A DNA stretch of 36,069 nt from Shuttleworthia sp045545575 (GTDB lineage: Bacteria; Bacillota; Clostridia; Lachnospirales; Lachnospiraceae): NCBI GenBank assembly GCA_045545575.1, contig JAZQBE010000023.1, positions 1-36,069 of the forward strand, given 5' to 3'. Position numbers and translations under genes: made by a program. Numbering within the stretch: the first letter of the stretch is position 1; each line of letters starts with the position of its first letter. This document shows positions 24,770 to 31,796 of the stretch, in pieces. Under the pieces are notes generated by a model that saw only the letters and a program-made list of their open reading frames with translations, had not been told where the DNA came from and ran no database searches.

Positions 24770-25363
24770 TTAGTGGACCGGGCCGGCGTCCTGCATGGGC
24801 ATCGCCCGGAAGGTGATTCTGCCTACGATCTGCTCCTCCGCGACGCAGCCGATGACGGCCAGGCGGGAATCCGCAGATGTGGATCGATGGTCTCCCAGGA
24901 CGAAGTATCGTCCCTCGGGCACCTGGAACGGGAAGGTGATGGTCACGTCCCCGTACGCTTTTTCATCAATGTACGGTTCGTCGAGGAGAACATCGTTGAC
25001 GTATACATTTCCCTGCTTGTCGATGTTCACCCAGTCGGAAGGTCCTGCGATACATCGCTTTACCAGAACTTTGTTTTCATAGTAGAACGCGATGATATCT
25101 CCGGTTTTGAAGGTGCTGCTTTTGACGGTGACGACGATGTCGCCTTCGTACAGGGTCGGCGTCATCGAGGAGCCGTAGATCCGAAGCACCGGCAGCCAGA
25201 TGGTCGCCACCAGGATGGCCAGCGCGGATACGACAATCAGTACCGTCAGGGTCCGTCCTGTCGTCGCGCGGTAGAGGCGTTTGCGCTGTTCCCGTTTCAG
25301 TTCCTCCTGGAGCTCTTTTACGGAAAACCGCGCCTCCTGAAGTGCGTGGGCTGATGCTCTCAT
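24770..25363 (-). CDS. Signal peptidase I (pilus-operon-associated)
   Basis: This 197-residue type I signal peptidase has catalytic Ser66 (YGSSMTPTL) and Lys102 (VLVKRCIAGP), a single N-terminal transmembrane helix (39-60), and a 38-residue charged cytosolic leader. The conserved GDNR-x2-S-x-DSR box reads GDHRSTSADSR, with His replacing Asn. Both catalytic residues are intact, so it should be an active peptidase, unlike the SipA-type chaperone paralogs of some streptococcal pilus loci. It sits between the coiled-coil gene (19 nt) and the giant adhesin (25 nt), and probably processes the long pilin precursors at the membrane. A GAGGAG ribosome binding site lies 10-11 nt before the ATG. Confidence 0.92.
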   Translation of the reverse strand: MRASAHALQEARFSVKELQEELKREQRKRLYRATTGRTLTVLIVVSALAILVATIWLPVLRIYGSSMTPTLYEGDIVVTVKSSTFKTGDIIAFYYENKVLVKRCIAGPSDWVNIDKQGNVYVNDVLLDEPYIDEKAYGDVTITFPFQVPEGRYFVLGDHRSTSADSRLAVIGCVAEEQIVGRITFRAMPMQDAGPVH

Positions 25364-25382
25364 GCGGTGTCATCTCCTCAAA

Positions 25383-25865
25383 TCATTCGTCTCCGTCCCC
25401 GGCGTCCTCCCGCCGGTTCAGCCGGCCAAGCAGTTCCCGGAGCGGGGCTTCGGCCCGGCTGCAGGCTTCCAGCCGTTCGGAGACCTCATCCCAGAAGGCC
25501 TGGGATTCTTCCCTGGCACGCCGGATCATTTCGACGCATCGCTCATGGGTCTCGTCCTCGATCTGCCGGCAGCGCTCTTCAGTTTCCCGGAGCATTTCCT
25601 CCGCGATCTGTTCGCGCTCCTCGTATCGGTGGTGGACGTTCTGCATGTACTGCTCCGCCGCCTGATCCGCTGCCTCGAGAATGCCGTTGACCCGGATGGC
25701 CGCTTCGGCGAGTGTGCCGCTTTCGGCGATGGCCAGGTCTCTGTCGTCCAGCTGCTTTCGCATCCACTCCAGTTCGTCTTCCAGGTCGTCACATCGCTGG
25801 GTCAGGGACATCAGCATGGTCAGAAGTTCCGCGCGATTCAGTTTTCTTAATTCAACTTCCGTCAT
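25383..25865 (-). CDS. Coiled-coil protein, first gene of the pilus operon (unknown function)
   Basis: This 160-residue cytosolic protein is almost entirely charged helix. It starts MTEVELRKLNRAELLTMLMSL, then continuous heptad-like coiled coil from about 20 to 145 (QRCDDLEDELEWMRKQL, REQIAEEMLRETEERCRQIE), and no membrane segment. Similar short coiled-coil proteins occur at the head of clostridial pilus/SPase clusters; their role is not known to me. A scaffold or septum-targeting factor (DivIVA-like geometry) is possible. GGAGA precedes the ATG by 6-7 nt. It appears to be the first gene of the operon, being preceded by a terminator at 25993-26021. Confidence 0.8.
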   Translation of the reverse strand: MTEVELRKLNRAELLTMLMSLTQRCDDLEDELEWMRKQLDDRDLAIAESGTLAEAAIRVNGILEAADQAAEQYMQNVHHRYEEREQIAEEMLRETEERCRQIEDETHERCVEMIRRAREESQAFWDEVSERLEACSRAEAPLRELLGRLNRREDAGDGDE

Positions 25866-25956
25866 GTTCTCTCCGCAGGGCGCTGCGCTTCATCCATCCA
25901 GTCCCTTTTTTGGGCATTCGTCCTTTTCTGCCTAAAGAGTATCAAAGACACCCGCC

Positions 25957-25970
25957 GGACGTAATCGTCC
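25957..25970. promoter_or_regulatory. Small palindrome upstream of the pilus operon
   Basis: GGACG-TAAT-CGTCC is a 5-bp perfect inverted repeat in the 127-nt stretch between the terminator of the zinc-ribbon gene and the first pilus gene. It could be an operator for the pilus promoter. No consensus -35/-10 pair with correct spacing is evident; a GATACT box lies just downstream on the minus strand. Confidence 0.3.
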
Positions 25971-25992
25971 AAAAGTATGATCTTTCCCAACG

Positions 25993-26021
25993 AAAAACCG
26001 GCACCGCTTTCGCGATGCCGG
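25993..26021 (-). terminator. Intrinsic terminator of the zinc-ribbon gene
   Basis: On the minus strand a stem of CCGGCA/TGCCGG continued by GC/GC with a GAAA loop is followed directly by TTTTT (plus-strand A's at 25993-25997). It lies about 40 nt after the stop at 26059 and separates this gene from the pilus operon. Confidence 0.8.
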
Positions 26022-26058
26022 CCTGTGCCTTCTTCATTCTGTTTTATGCTGCAGACGG

Positions 26059-27507
26059 TTATTCCCCCGCGTCTGTGACACTCTCCATTTTCAGCGTCTG
26101 GTCATAGGCGTCCACCTTGCAGATGCGTTCCGCAGTGCTGCGCGGCTTTCCGTCGTTGGTGCTCTCCGTGGTGCGCACCAGGACAAAAAACGTATCCTTG
26201 CTGCGGCGGATCTCGCCGATCTCCAGCGTTTCCAGGGTGTGGATGACGATCGGGTCCGCCTTGATCGCCGTGACGGTTCCCAAAAGCGGTGTCTTCGGTA
26301 CGATCATGGAAAGCACTTCCTTCTCGTCGTGATTCATCCGTCCGTTCAGCCGGGAGAAATATTCGATCACGAAGCCGACCAGCTCCGGGGTGTAGTGAAC
26401 GTTTTCCGAGTGATCGTCGATGTACCACATGGCGTCGTCGAACGCGTCGGAATCCGACAGCTCATCCACGCCGTAGTCTTTCTCCGGAAGAAACCGCAGG
26501 TCTGCCGTTTCTTTTACTGCACCGATATTCGGCCCGCGGGACGTCATTTTCGCGATCGCCTGCCCGATGACGGTGTTGCTGGCCGTGATCGGCACGTCCG
26601 CCCCGGCGGGGTCGTTTTCCGGTTCCGCTCCTTCCGCGGCGGTCTGTCCCGTCAGCCGGCCGATGCCCTCCGCCAGTGCACGGCCGGCAGCCGTTTGGCG
26701 GCCGGCCGTCAGAAGCAGGGCGCCGGCGGCTGCGGCAACCGCGATACACACGATCAGCGCGCCGAGCATCCGCATCGGCCATCGGACCGGTTTCTTTTTC
26801 TTTGTTTCCTCCGCCGGCGTACCGGTTTCGGTCTGCGGCTCTTCGTCCTTTGCGGGAATCGACCGGGACGAGTCCTCCTCGGATGAGCGATGCCGGATCT
26901 GCGCGAACCGCTCTTCCATGGCGGCAAGCAGGTCCTCGCTTTCCTGATGCACGCCTTCCCGGGCGTGTTCCACATCGTCCGCGGCTTTCCGCACGTTTTC
27001 CGCCTGCAGATCCTTCAGCCGCTTCGCGAGGGGCACAGGAGCCGGTTCGGCCGGCGGCGCCTCTTCTTCGGCTGCCGGTACGGCCTCAGCCGTTTGCGGC
27101 TCCTCTTCGGCCGGAGGTTCTTCTTTGGCCGGAGGTTTTTCTTCAACCGGAAGTGCTTTTTCGACCGTAGGCTCCTCTTCGACCAGAGGTTCTTCTTTGT
27201 CCGGGGCGGGCTGCAGATCGATGCGATGCTCCAGCCAGTCCAGCCGCTCCATGAGTGCGGCCATCTTCAGCCGTTCCCGGTCTCCCGGCGCGGGTTCCGC
27301 ATCCGCGGCCGGTTTCGGTTCTTCCGCCGGTTTCGGCTCCTCGGCCGGCGGCGCTTCTGCTTCAGGCGCCTTCCCGGTTCGATCGCTGAACGCATAATAA
27401 ACGGGCGGCCGCTGCTGCCGTTCTCCGGGCGGAATGATCACCGCACCGCAGACCGCACAGTAGCGGTCGTCGTCGAACACTTCAAATCCACATTGTCTGC
27501 AAAACAT
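26059..27507 (-). CDS. Zinc-ribbon, single-pass membrane protein with acidic Pro-Glu repeats (unknown function)
   Basis: The 482-residue protein has an N-terminal zinc ribbon (C3-x2-C6 ... C17-x2-C20), then an acidic low-complexity region (50-160) of repeated E-E-P / K-P-P-A-x-E-E units. A helical segment follows (160-205), then a KKKK stop and one transmembrane helix (245-268), then a C-terminal extracytoplasmic domain (from about 300) without recognised motifs. Zinc ribbon at the N-terminus plus one helix and an outside domain is a common clostridial layout of unknown role. GGAGAA lies 5-7 nt before the ATG at 27507. It is a monocistronic unit with its own promoter (27648-27676) and terminator. 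Confidence 0.8.
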   Translation of the reverse strand: MFCRQCGFEVFDDDRYCAVCGAVIIPPGERQQRPPVYYAFSDRTGKAPEAEAPPAEEPKPAEEPKPAADAEPAPGDRERLKMAALMERLDWLEHRIDLQPAPDKEEPLVEEEPTVEKALPVEEKPPAKEEPPAEEEPQTAEAVPAAEEEAPPAEPAPVPLAKRLKDLQAENVRKAADDVEHAREGVHQESEDLLAAMEERFAQIRHRSSEEDSSRSIPAKDEEPQTETGTPAEETKKKKPVRWPMRMLGALIVCIAVAAAAGALLLTAGRQTAAGRALAEGIGRLTGQTAAEGAEPENDPAGADVPITASNTVIGQAIAKMTSRGPNIGAVKETADLRFLPEKDYGVDELSDSDAFDDAMWYIDDHSENVHYTPELVGFVIEYFSRLNGRMNHDEKEVLSMIVPKTPLLGTVTAIKADPIVIHTLETLEIGEIRRSKDTFFVLVRTTESTNDGKPRSTAERICKVDAYDQTLKMESVTDAGE

Positions 27508-27569
27508 ACAGTTCTCCGTTTGCCTGTAATACGCTGCCGAATCTCTTTTAACGATAATCCTTCCACCTG

Positions 27570-27614
27570 AAAAACCGCAGATCCGTCTTCAGTGAAAAAC
27601 GGATCTGTGGTTTT
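27570..27614 (-). terminator. Strong two-way terminator in the leader of the zinc-ribbon gene
   Basis: Arms 27571-27586 and 27599-27614 are complementary over 16 bp with one G-U pair; both ends run into A/T tracts, so it can act on either strand. It follows the response-regulator gene (stop at 27788) but also lies downstream of the promoter at 27648-27676. Transcripts toward the zinc-ribbon gene must therefore pass it, making it a possible attenuator. Confidence 0.75.
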
Positions 27615-27647
27615 CTTCCGGCATCAGCCGCCGGTCTTATTGCGGTC

Positions 27648-27676
27648 ATTATACTGGTTTTGTCTGTTTTTCGCAA
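27648..27676 (-). promoter_or_regulatory. Sigma-A-type promoter for the zinc-ribbon gene
   Basis: On the minus strand TTGCGA (27671-27676) is followed after exactly 17 nt by a perfect TATAAT (27648-27653). Start of transcription would be near 27641, giving a leader of about 130 nt that contains the terminator-like hairpin at 27570-27614. A further small stem (CCGGC/GCCGG) and an 11-codon frame (27624-27589) lie between them. Confidence 0.8.
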
Positions 27677-27787
27677 CAATCGCGACTGCATCACCTGATT
27701 CGAAGCCATATACATTTTTCCGTGGGTTCCCTGATGCACGATGTCGTGGGCCACCTCAGTTTCTGTGTGTTCCTGTTGATTTCCCGC

Positions 27788-28480
27788 TTATGGCTTCACC
27801 AGTGAATAGCCCACGCCCCGCGTCGCCTTGATGCTTACCGTCGAACCGACGGATGTCAGTTTCTTGCGAAGATTCGAAATGTACACCCACACCACGTTCA
27901 GTTCCGCCTCGCTGTCGTATCCCCAGATCTTGTCCATGAACTGATCCGCCGAAAGAATACGGCCGGGATTCTCCATCAGCATCTCCAGCATCTGGTACTC
28001 CTTGTTGGAGAGGCTCGTTTCCTTCTTTTTGCCGTCTGCTTCGACGGCTGCGCAGGTCAGGATGTAGGTCATGCGGTCCAAGGTCAGATCGCCGAAGGAC
28101 AGCTCCGATGAGGCGATATCCGCCCGCCGGCGGGTGATGGCCCGCACCCGGGCGATCAGCTCCGCCATCTCAAAGGGCTTCGTCAGATAGTCGTCCGCGC
28201 CGCTGTCCAGGCCGTGCAGCCGGTCGTCCAGCTCCGATCGCGCCGTCAGCATCAGCACGGGCACCGAATTGCCCTCCCTGCGGATGGTCTCCAGCACCTG
28301 AAAGCCGTCCTTCCCCGGCATCATCACGTCTAAAACCGCGCCGTCGTAGACCTCCGTGCGCAGGTAATCGATCGCGTCGAGACCGTTGTCCACCACGTCG
28401 ACCGTGAAATTGTGATGCTTTAAAACCGCCGCAATCGCGCCGGACAGATCGTGTTCATCCTCTGCAAGCAATAATCGCAT
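27788..28480 (-). CDS. OmpR/PhoB-family response regulator
   Basis: This 230-residue DNA-binding regulator has a receiver domain with acidic pocket (Glu7/Asp8), phospho-acceptor Asp51 (VLDVMMPGKDG), Thr79 and Lys101 (YLTKPF). A C-terminal winged helix carries the ELNVVWVYISNLRKKL recognition helix and ends TRGVGYSLVKP. It is activated by the sensor kinase encoded just upstream. The ATG at 28480 follows AAGGAGG by 6 nt; the longer frame to 28525 is rejected because it would translate the repeat element at 28496-28527. Likely targets include the VTC/DUF4956 operon, whose promoter has an 11-bp direct repeat (31684-31705); this is inference. Confidence 0.93.
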   Translation of the reverse strand: MRLLLAEDEHDLSGAIAAVLKHHNFTVDVVDNGLDAIDYLRTEVYDGAVLDVMMPGKDGFQVLETIRREGNSVPVLMLTARSELDDRLHGLDSGADDYLTKPFEMAELIARVRAITRRRADIASSELSFGDLTLDRMTYILTCAAVEADGKKKETSLSNKEYQMLEMLMENPGRILSADQFMDKIWGYDSEAELNVVWVYISNLRKKLTSVGSTVSIKATRGVGYSLVKP

Positions 28481-28495
28481 GTTGTCCTCCTTGTA

Positions 28496-28527
28496 AGTCA
28501 GAAGGGACCGTCCCCCTGGACTCATTT
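28496..28527. repeat. REP-like palindrome, copy 1 (between kinase and regulator genes)
   Basis: This 32-bp element matches the one at 30051-30082 at 26 of 32 positions, in the same orientation. Its core is AAGGGAC-NGTCCC flanked by AGTCA...ACTCATTT. The palindrome is less perfect here than in copy 2. It fills most of the 46-nt gap between the kinase stop and the regulator start. Similar GGGAC/GTCCC palindromes are interspersed in many Firmicutes genomes. Confidence 0.65.
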
Positions 28528-29897
28528 CACGGCAGCTTCACGGTAAACAGGATGGATTTCCCGTCCTTGCTTTCCGCCGTGATGGTTCCTTTGTGTGCGT
28601 GTACGATGGCCGCCGCCACAGACAGGCCGATGCCGTAGCCGCCGGTTTTGGTGCTGCGGGAGGAATCGAGGCGGTAGAACCGCTCAAACAGCCGGTCGAG
28701 ATTTCCCTTCGGGATGTCGTCGACGGTGTTGTACACCGTCAGCACCTTTTCGCGTCCGATTTCGTGCAAAGCGACCTGAATCATGCCGCCGTCGTCGGAG
28801 TATTTCATGGCATTGTCGAGAAGCAGCGACAGCAGCTGGACCATAGATTTTTCTTCCGCGTCCAGGAAGATGCCAGGGTCAATCTGTGTCTGCAGCGTGC
28901 GGTTTCTCGCCTGCGCGACGGCGTCAAAGGAATCGGCCGTCTCTTCCACAAGCGCGGACAAATCCAGGTGTTCAATTGCCAGGCGCGGCTGTTCCTCGTC
29001 CATCCGGGAGAGATACACCAGCTTCTCGATCAGGGACGACATCCGGCCGATCTGCCGGCGGATGCTCTTCGTCCATTCGTTTTCGCCCTGCACCATCTCG
29101 ATCACTTCCGTGTTCGCGGAAATGACGGACAGCGGCGTCTTCAGTTCGTGGCTGGCATCGGTGATGAACAGTTTCTGCTTTTCGTAGCTTTCCGCCATCG
29201 GCGCGACGATCTTACCGGAGAAATACAGGACGATCAGAAAAACCAGAAGAAGGCCGGCAAGACTGACGAGAATGCTCGCGTACAGGAACGTCCGGAAGGA
29301 ATACAGTTCCTGGCTCGCGTCGACGAAAATCACCGTCGCCTGCCCGTCTTCGTCCAGACGATACACGTAACGGTATTCATCCGCAAAGCCGTAGCGCCCT
29401 CCGTTCTTCGCCTTCGCATCCGCCGTGCCGAAACGCTCAGACAGATCCTCGGCGTAATCCTCAGCCTCGTCTTCATCGATGGCCGCGATCCGGTCGACGG
29501 AAACACGGCTGACCTCGCCGTCCGCCGTCAGGTCCACCGTAAAGAACCGCGTGGAAAACGGGGTTTCGTCGTTAATGACGTTTCCGAAAAAACCGTTCCC
29601 GTGGTTGATGCGGTCGCGGGAACGAATCCACGCATCAGCGTCGCCGGCATCGTCCGTATTCCCCGGCGGCGCCTCGCCATCCGGCGGCATGCCGTCTTCG
29701 GGGAATGCGCCCTGCATCTGCCCCGGCCCGTCAGGAAAACGGCCGCCGTTTTCCAGCAGAAGCTCCAGCTTGCTGTCCGCCGTATTCACCGCGCTTCGGT
29801 AATTGAACAGGTTGATGGAGCCGATCAGAAGCACCAGCACGGCGATCACCGAAAGCATCGTCAGCCGTATAAATCTTCGGCGAAGTGTTTTAAACAT
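28527..29897 (-). CDS. Sensor histidine kinase
   Basis: This 456-residue kinase has two transmembrane helices (10-31 and 204-226) flanking an extracytoplasmic sensor of about 170 residues, rich in Asp/Gly/Pro in its first half. The H-box is FITDASHELKTPLSVI (His250), the N-box LLLDNAMKYSDD, the F-box LFERFYRLDSS and the G2-box GGYGIGLSVA. The G1 box is degenerate (NTVDDIP in place of DNGPGIP), and no clear HAMP is seen between the second helix and the H-box. It phosphorylates the downstream regulator. The gene order (kinase first) is the reverse of the common order. GAGG lies 8 nt before the ATG. A 7-bp hairpin lies in the leader at 29930-29948. Confidence 0.92.
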   Translation of the reverse strand: MFKTLRRRFIRLTMLSVIAVLVLLIGSINLFNYRSAVNTADSKLELLLENGGRFPDGPGQMQGAFPEDGMPPDGEAPPGNTDDAGDADAWIRSRDRINHGNGFFGNVINDETPFSTRFFTVDLTADGEVSRVSVDRIAAIDEDEAEDYAEDLSERFGTADAKAKNGGRYGFADEYRYVYRLDEDGQATVIFVDASQELYSFRTFLYASILVSLAGLLLVFLIVLYFSGKIVAPMAESYEKQKLFITDASHELKTPLSVISANTEVIEMVQGENEWTKSIRRQIGRMSSLIEKLVYLSRMDEEQPRLAIEHLDLSALVEETADSFDAVAQARNRTLQTQIDPGIFLDAEEKSMVQLLSLLLDNAMKYSDDGGMIQVALHEIGREKVLTVYNTVDDIPKGNLDRLFERFYRLDSSRSTKTGGYGIGLSVAAAIVHAHKGTITAESKDGKSILFTVKLP

Positions 29898-30044
29898 TCA
29901 TATAACCTCGCAGCGATTCGAAAGGAAACCGCTTCCGCGCAGGAAGCGTCCCGATCTTTTTCTTTTTATAGTACCATACTGCGCTGAATTTGACGCGTTT
30001 TTTTGCAGCCATTTCGCGCCCTGGCGCCCATTATCGGATCAGAT

Positions 30045-30078
30045 AAAAAGAGTCAAAAGGGACTGTCCCTTCTGACTC
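30045..30078 (-). terminator. Terminator formed by REP-like palindrome, copy 2
   Basis: Arms 30050-30062 and 30066-30078 pair over all 13 positions on the minus strand (one G-U) with a 3-base loop, followed by TTTTT (30045-30049). It sits 7 nt after the stop of the DUF4956 gene, and so should end the VTC/DUF4956 transcript before the two-component genes. The sequence is a relative of the element at 28496-28527. Confidence 0.85.
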
Positions 30079-30084
30079 ATTTTG

Positions 30085-30774
30085 TTACAGTTCGCTGTTG
30101 GCCGCCATCTGGTTGGAAATCGTGATTTCCAGGTTGCCGTTTCTGGTTCGCAGGGCGTCGATGAAGAGCTTTTCCTGCGCCGGATCGCGGAGGGTGACGT
30201 CGTAGGTCAGTTTATAGACGCTGCCTAAGTTCGCTGTCTTCACCGTCACGAGGCTGCTGGTGCGGCAGTATTCGTTCATGATGCCGGAGAAGACATCGGT
30301 GTAATCCAGGTCTTCCGGGATGGTGATGCGCAGGCTCTTTTCACAGTTGTTTTTGTTTTCGCCGAGACCGAGGGCGGTGTACAGCACCATCGCGCCGCCG
30401 ATCAGAAGCCCGAAGAGGCATGCATAGCCTAAGTAGCCCATGCCGGCGATGAGTCCGCAGCCCATGGCGAGGAAGATCATGCCGATGTCTCTCGCCGTGC
30501 CCTGCGCGGAGCGGAAGCGCACGAGGGAAAACGCTCCCGCGACTGCAACGCCGGCACCGATGTTGCCGTTGACCATCATGATGACTACACAGACGATCGC
30601 GGGCAGGAGGGAAAGGGTAACAACGAAGCTTTTGGTATAACGATTGCGGTAGGTGTACACCCAGCCTAAAAACAGGCCGATGAGCAGCGATACGCCGATG
30701 CATAACAAAAATGCACCCGGTTCAATGACGGCTGTGGCCGCCGTGTCGAAAATGCCGGAAAAAATGGATGTCAT
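30085..30774 (-). CDS. DUF4956-domain membrane protein
   Basis: This 229-residue protein has four transmembrane helices in its first 140 residues (PGAFLLCIGVSLLIGLFLG, SFVVTLSLLPAIVCVVIMMV and two more after position 95). The DUF4956 signature AGAFSLVRFRSAQGTARDIG comes before the third helix. A cytosolic alpha/beta domain of about 85 residues follows. DUF4956 proteins are regularly encoded beside VTC-domain proteins; their role is unknown, but polyphosphate handling or wall-linked CotH/VTC systems have been proposed. It lies 44 nt after the VTC gene in the same operon and is followed by a terminator. Confidence 0.9.
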   Translation of the reverse strand: MTSIFSGIFDTAATAVIEPGAFLLCIGVSLLIGLFLGWVYTYRNRYTKSFVVTLSLLPAIVCVVIMMVNGNIGAGVAVAGAFSLVRFRSAQGTARDIGMIFLAMGCGLIAGMGYLGYACLFGLLIGGAMVLYTALGLGENKNNCEKSLRITIPEDLDYTDVFSGIMNEYCRTSSLVTVKTANLGSVYKLTYDVTLRDPAQEKLFIDALRTRNGNLEITISNQMAANSEL

Positions 30775-30818
30775 GATTCGTTCCTTTCTGATGATTGACT
30801 TTCTTTCCTATGATGAAC

Positions 30819-31616
30819 TTACCTTCCTCCCGCGGCCGCCGCGTAACGCCGGCGCGGCGCGAAATACAGCTGCTTTTCCTTTGCCGCTTCCCGCAGGCAG
30901 ATGCGGCGGAACGCGTTTCCGTACTTGGAAAACGACGTCTTGAAGATGTGATGCATCGTCAGGAAATCCACCAGCCACAGGGGTATGGCACCGGCGCATT
31001 TAACCTCCATCAGCACCTGCCCGTTCTGCAGCAGCGGCTCGCCGCCGACGAGGCTGTGCAGGTTCACGTCCGTGTCCCGCCAGAGGATTTCCTGATCGAA
31101 GGTGATGCGGAATTCGTGGTCGTCTTTTCCGTACCAGGCATCCCGCTCGTAGGTCAAAAGAACGGCCGGGCGGAGGTTCTTATACAGATCCGCGGCGTAG
31201 GCCATTTCGGAAACGATCTGCCGGTCCGTGGCCGTGTACTCGTCCATGTACTTTTGGCTGATGGCATCCCGGCGCTCCTTCGTGCAGCAGAACCGGACCG
31301 CGTCATTCTCACTCATGTGGATGCGGCGCTTGTATACGATCCCTTCGTATTTCTTTTTCAGTTCCACGAAGATCGTCGTATCCGCATCGGCCTGTACGTA
31401 ACTGCGAAGCCGCATCTTTTCCTTGTAGACCGGGCCGTCCAGGGAACGGCGCGCCAGAATCCAGTCCGGCGTATCCAGGTAGAGGCTGCGGATCGTGCTG
31501 TGTCCGTGAATGTCCGGAATCATGTATTTCTGAAGCTCCGTCATCAACAGCCGGTACTGTGTCGTGGAAAGCAGGAACTTGATTTCGTAGCGTTTAAACG
31601 TCATCTGATCACTCAT
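30819..31616 (-). CDS. VTC-domain protein (polyphosphate-polymerase-like)
   Basis: This 265-residue protein is a single VTC domain, the catalytic tunnel fold of yeast Vtc4 polyphosphate polymerase. Typical basic/acidic strand motifs are present: FKRYEIKFLL at the start, RLRSY, FVELKKKYEGIVYKRR, and near the end LMEVKCAGAIPLWL and FSKYGNAF. Vtc4 makes polyphosphate from ATP; bacterial members paired with DUF4956 are less well characterised. The ATG at 31616 follows AAAGGAC by 7 nt. A promoter region with an 11-bp direct repeat lies about 70-90 nt upstream. Confidence 0.88.
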   Translation of the reverse strand: MSDQMTFKRYEIKFLLSTTQYRLLMTELQKYMIPDIHGHSTIRSLYLDTPDWILARRSLDGPVYKEKMRLRSYVQADADTTIFVELKKKYEGIVYKRRIHMSENDAVRFCCTKERRDAISQKYMDEYTATDRQIVSEMAYAADLYKNLRPAVLLTYERDAWYGKDDHEFRITFDQEILWRDTDVNLHSLVGGEPLLQNGQVLMEVKCAGAIPLWLVDFLTMHHIFKTSFSKYGNAFRRICLREAAKEKQLYFAPRRRYAAAAGGR

Positions 31617-31683
31617 GTCGGTGTCCTTTCTTCATTCGCGGGAAGCCCTCTGTGCTTCCTTCGATGGTTGAATGATAAACGCC

Positions 31684-31705
31684 GAAACTAAAGTGAAGCT
31701 AAAAG
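31684..31705 (-). promoter_or_regulatory. Tandem 11-bp direct repeat upstream of the VTC gene (OmpR-family-type site)
   Basis: Plus-strand GAAACTAAAGT (31684-31694) and GAAGCTAAAAG (31695-31705) are adjacent 11-mers with 8 identical positions. On the minus strand this reads CTTTTAGCTTC-ACTTTAGTTTC, followed a few bases later by a TATCAT box that could be the -10. OmpR/PhoB-type regulators bind direct repeats with an 11-bp period overlapping a weak -35, which fits here. Confidence 0.5.
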
Positions 31706-31720
31706 GATCGCAAAAATCTC

Positions 31721-31749
31721 AAAAAAAGATGAGAGGTCTCCCCCTCATC
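31721..31749 (-). terminator. Intrinsic terminator of the vWA gene
   Basis: On the minus strand a stem GATGAGGGG/CCTCTCATC (plus 31728-31749) is followed by seven T's (31721-31727), 48 nt after the vWA stop codon. Confidence 0.85.
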
Positions 31750-31796
31750 CCTTCCGGACGTCTTCGGTTCCTTTCCGCACAAATCCGTGCTGCCTC

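Noticed and set aside
27548..27754. Minus-strand 68-codon frame upstream of the zinc-ribbon gene
   Set aside because: It would span the promoter and terminator hairpin and lacks a ribosome binding site; at most a decayed fragment.
28593..29987. 464-codon plus-strand open frame antisense to the sensor kinase
   Set aside because: The minus strand encodes all kinase boxes; the plus frame has no motif, no ribosome binding site, and reads through the hairpin region.
30795..31691. 298-codon plus-strand frame opposite the VTC gene
   Set aside because: It is a shadow of the VTC domain, which is clearly conserved on the minus strand.
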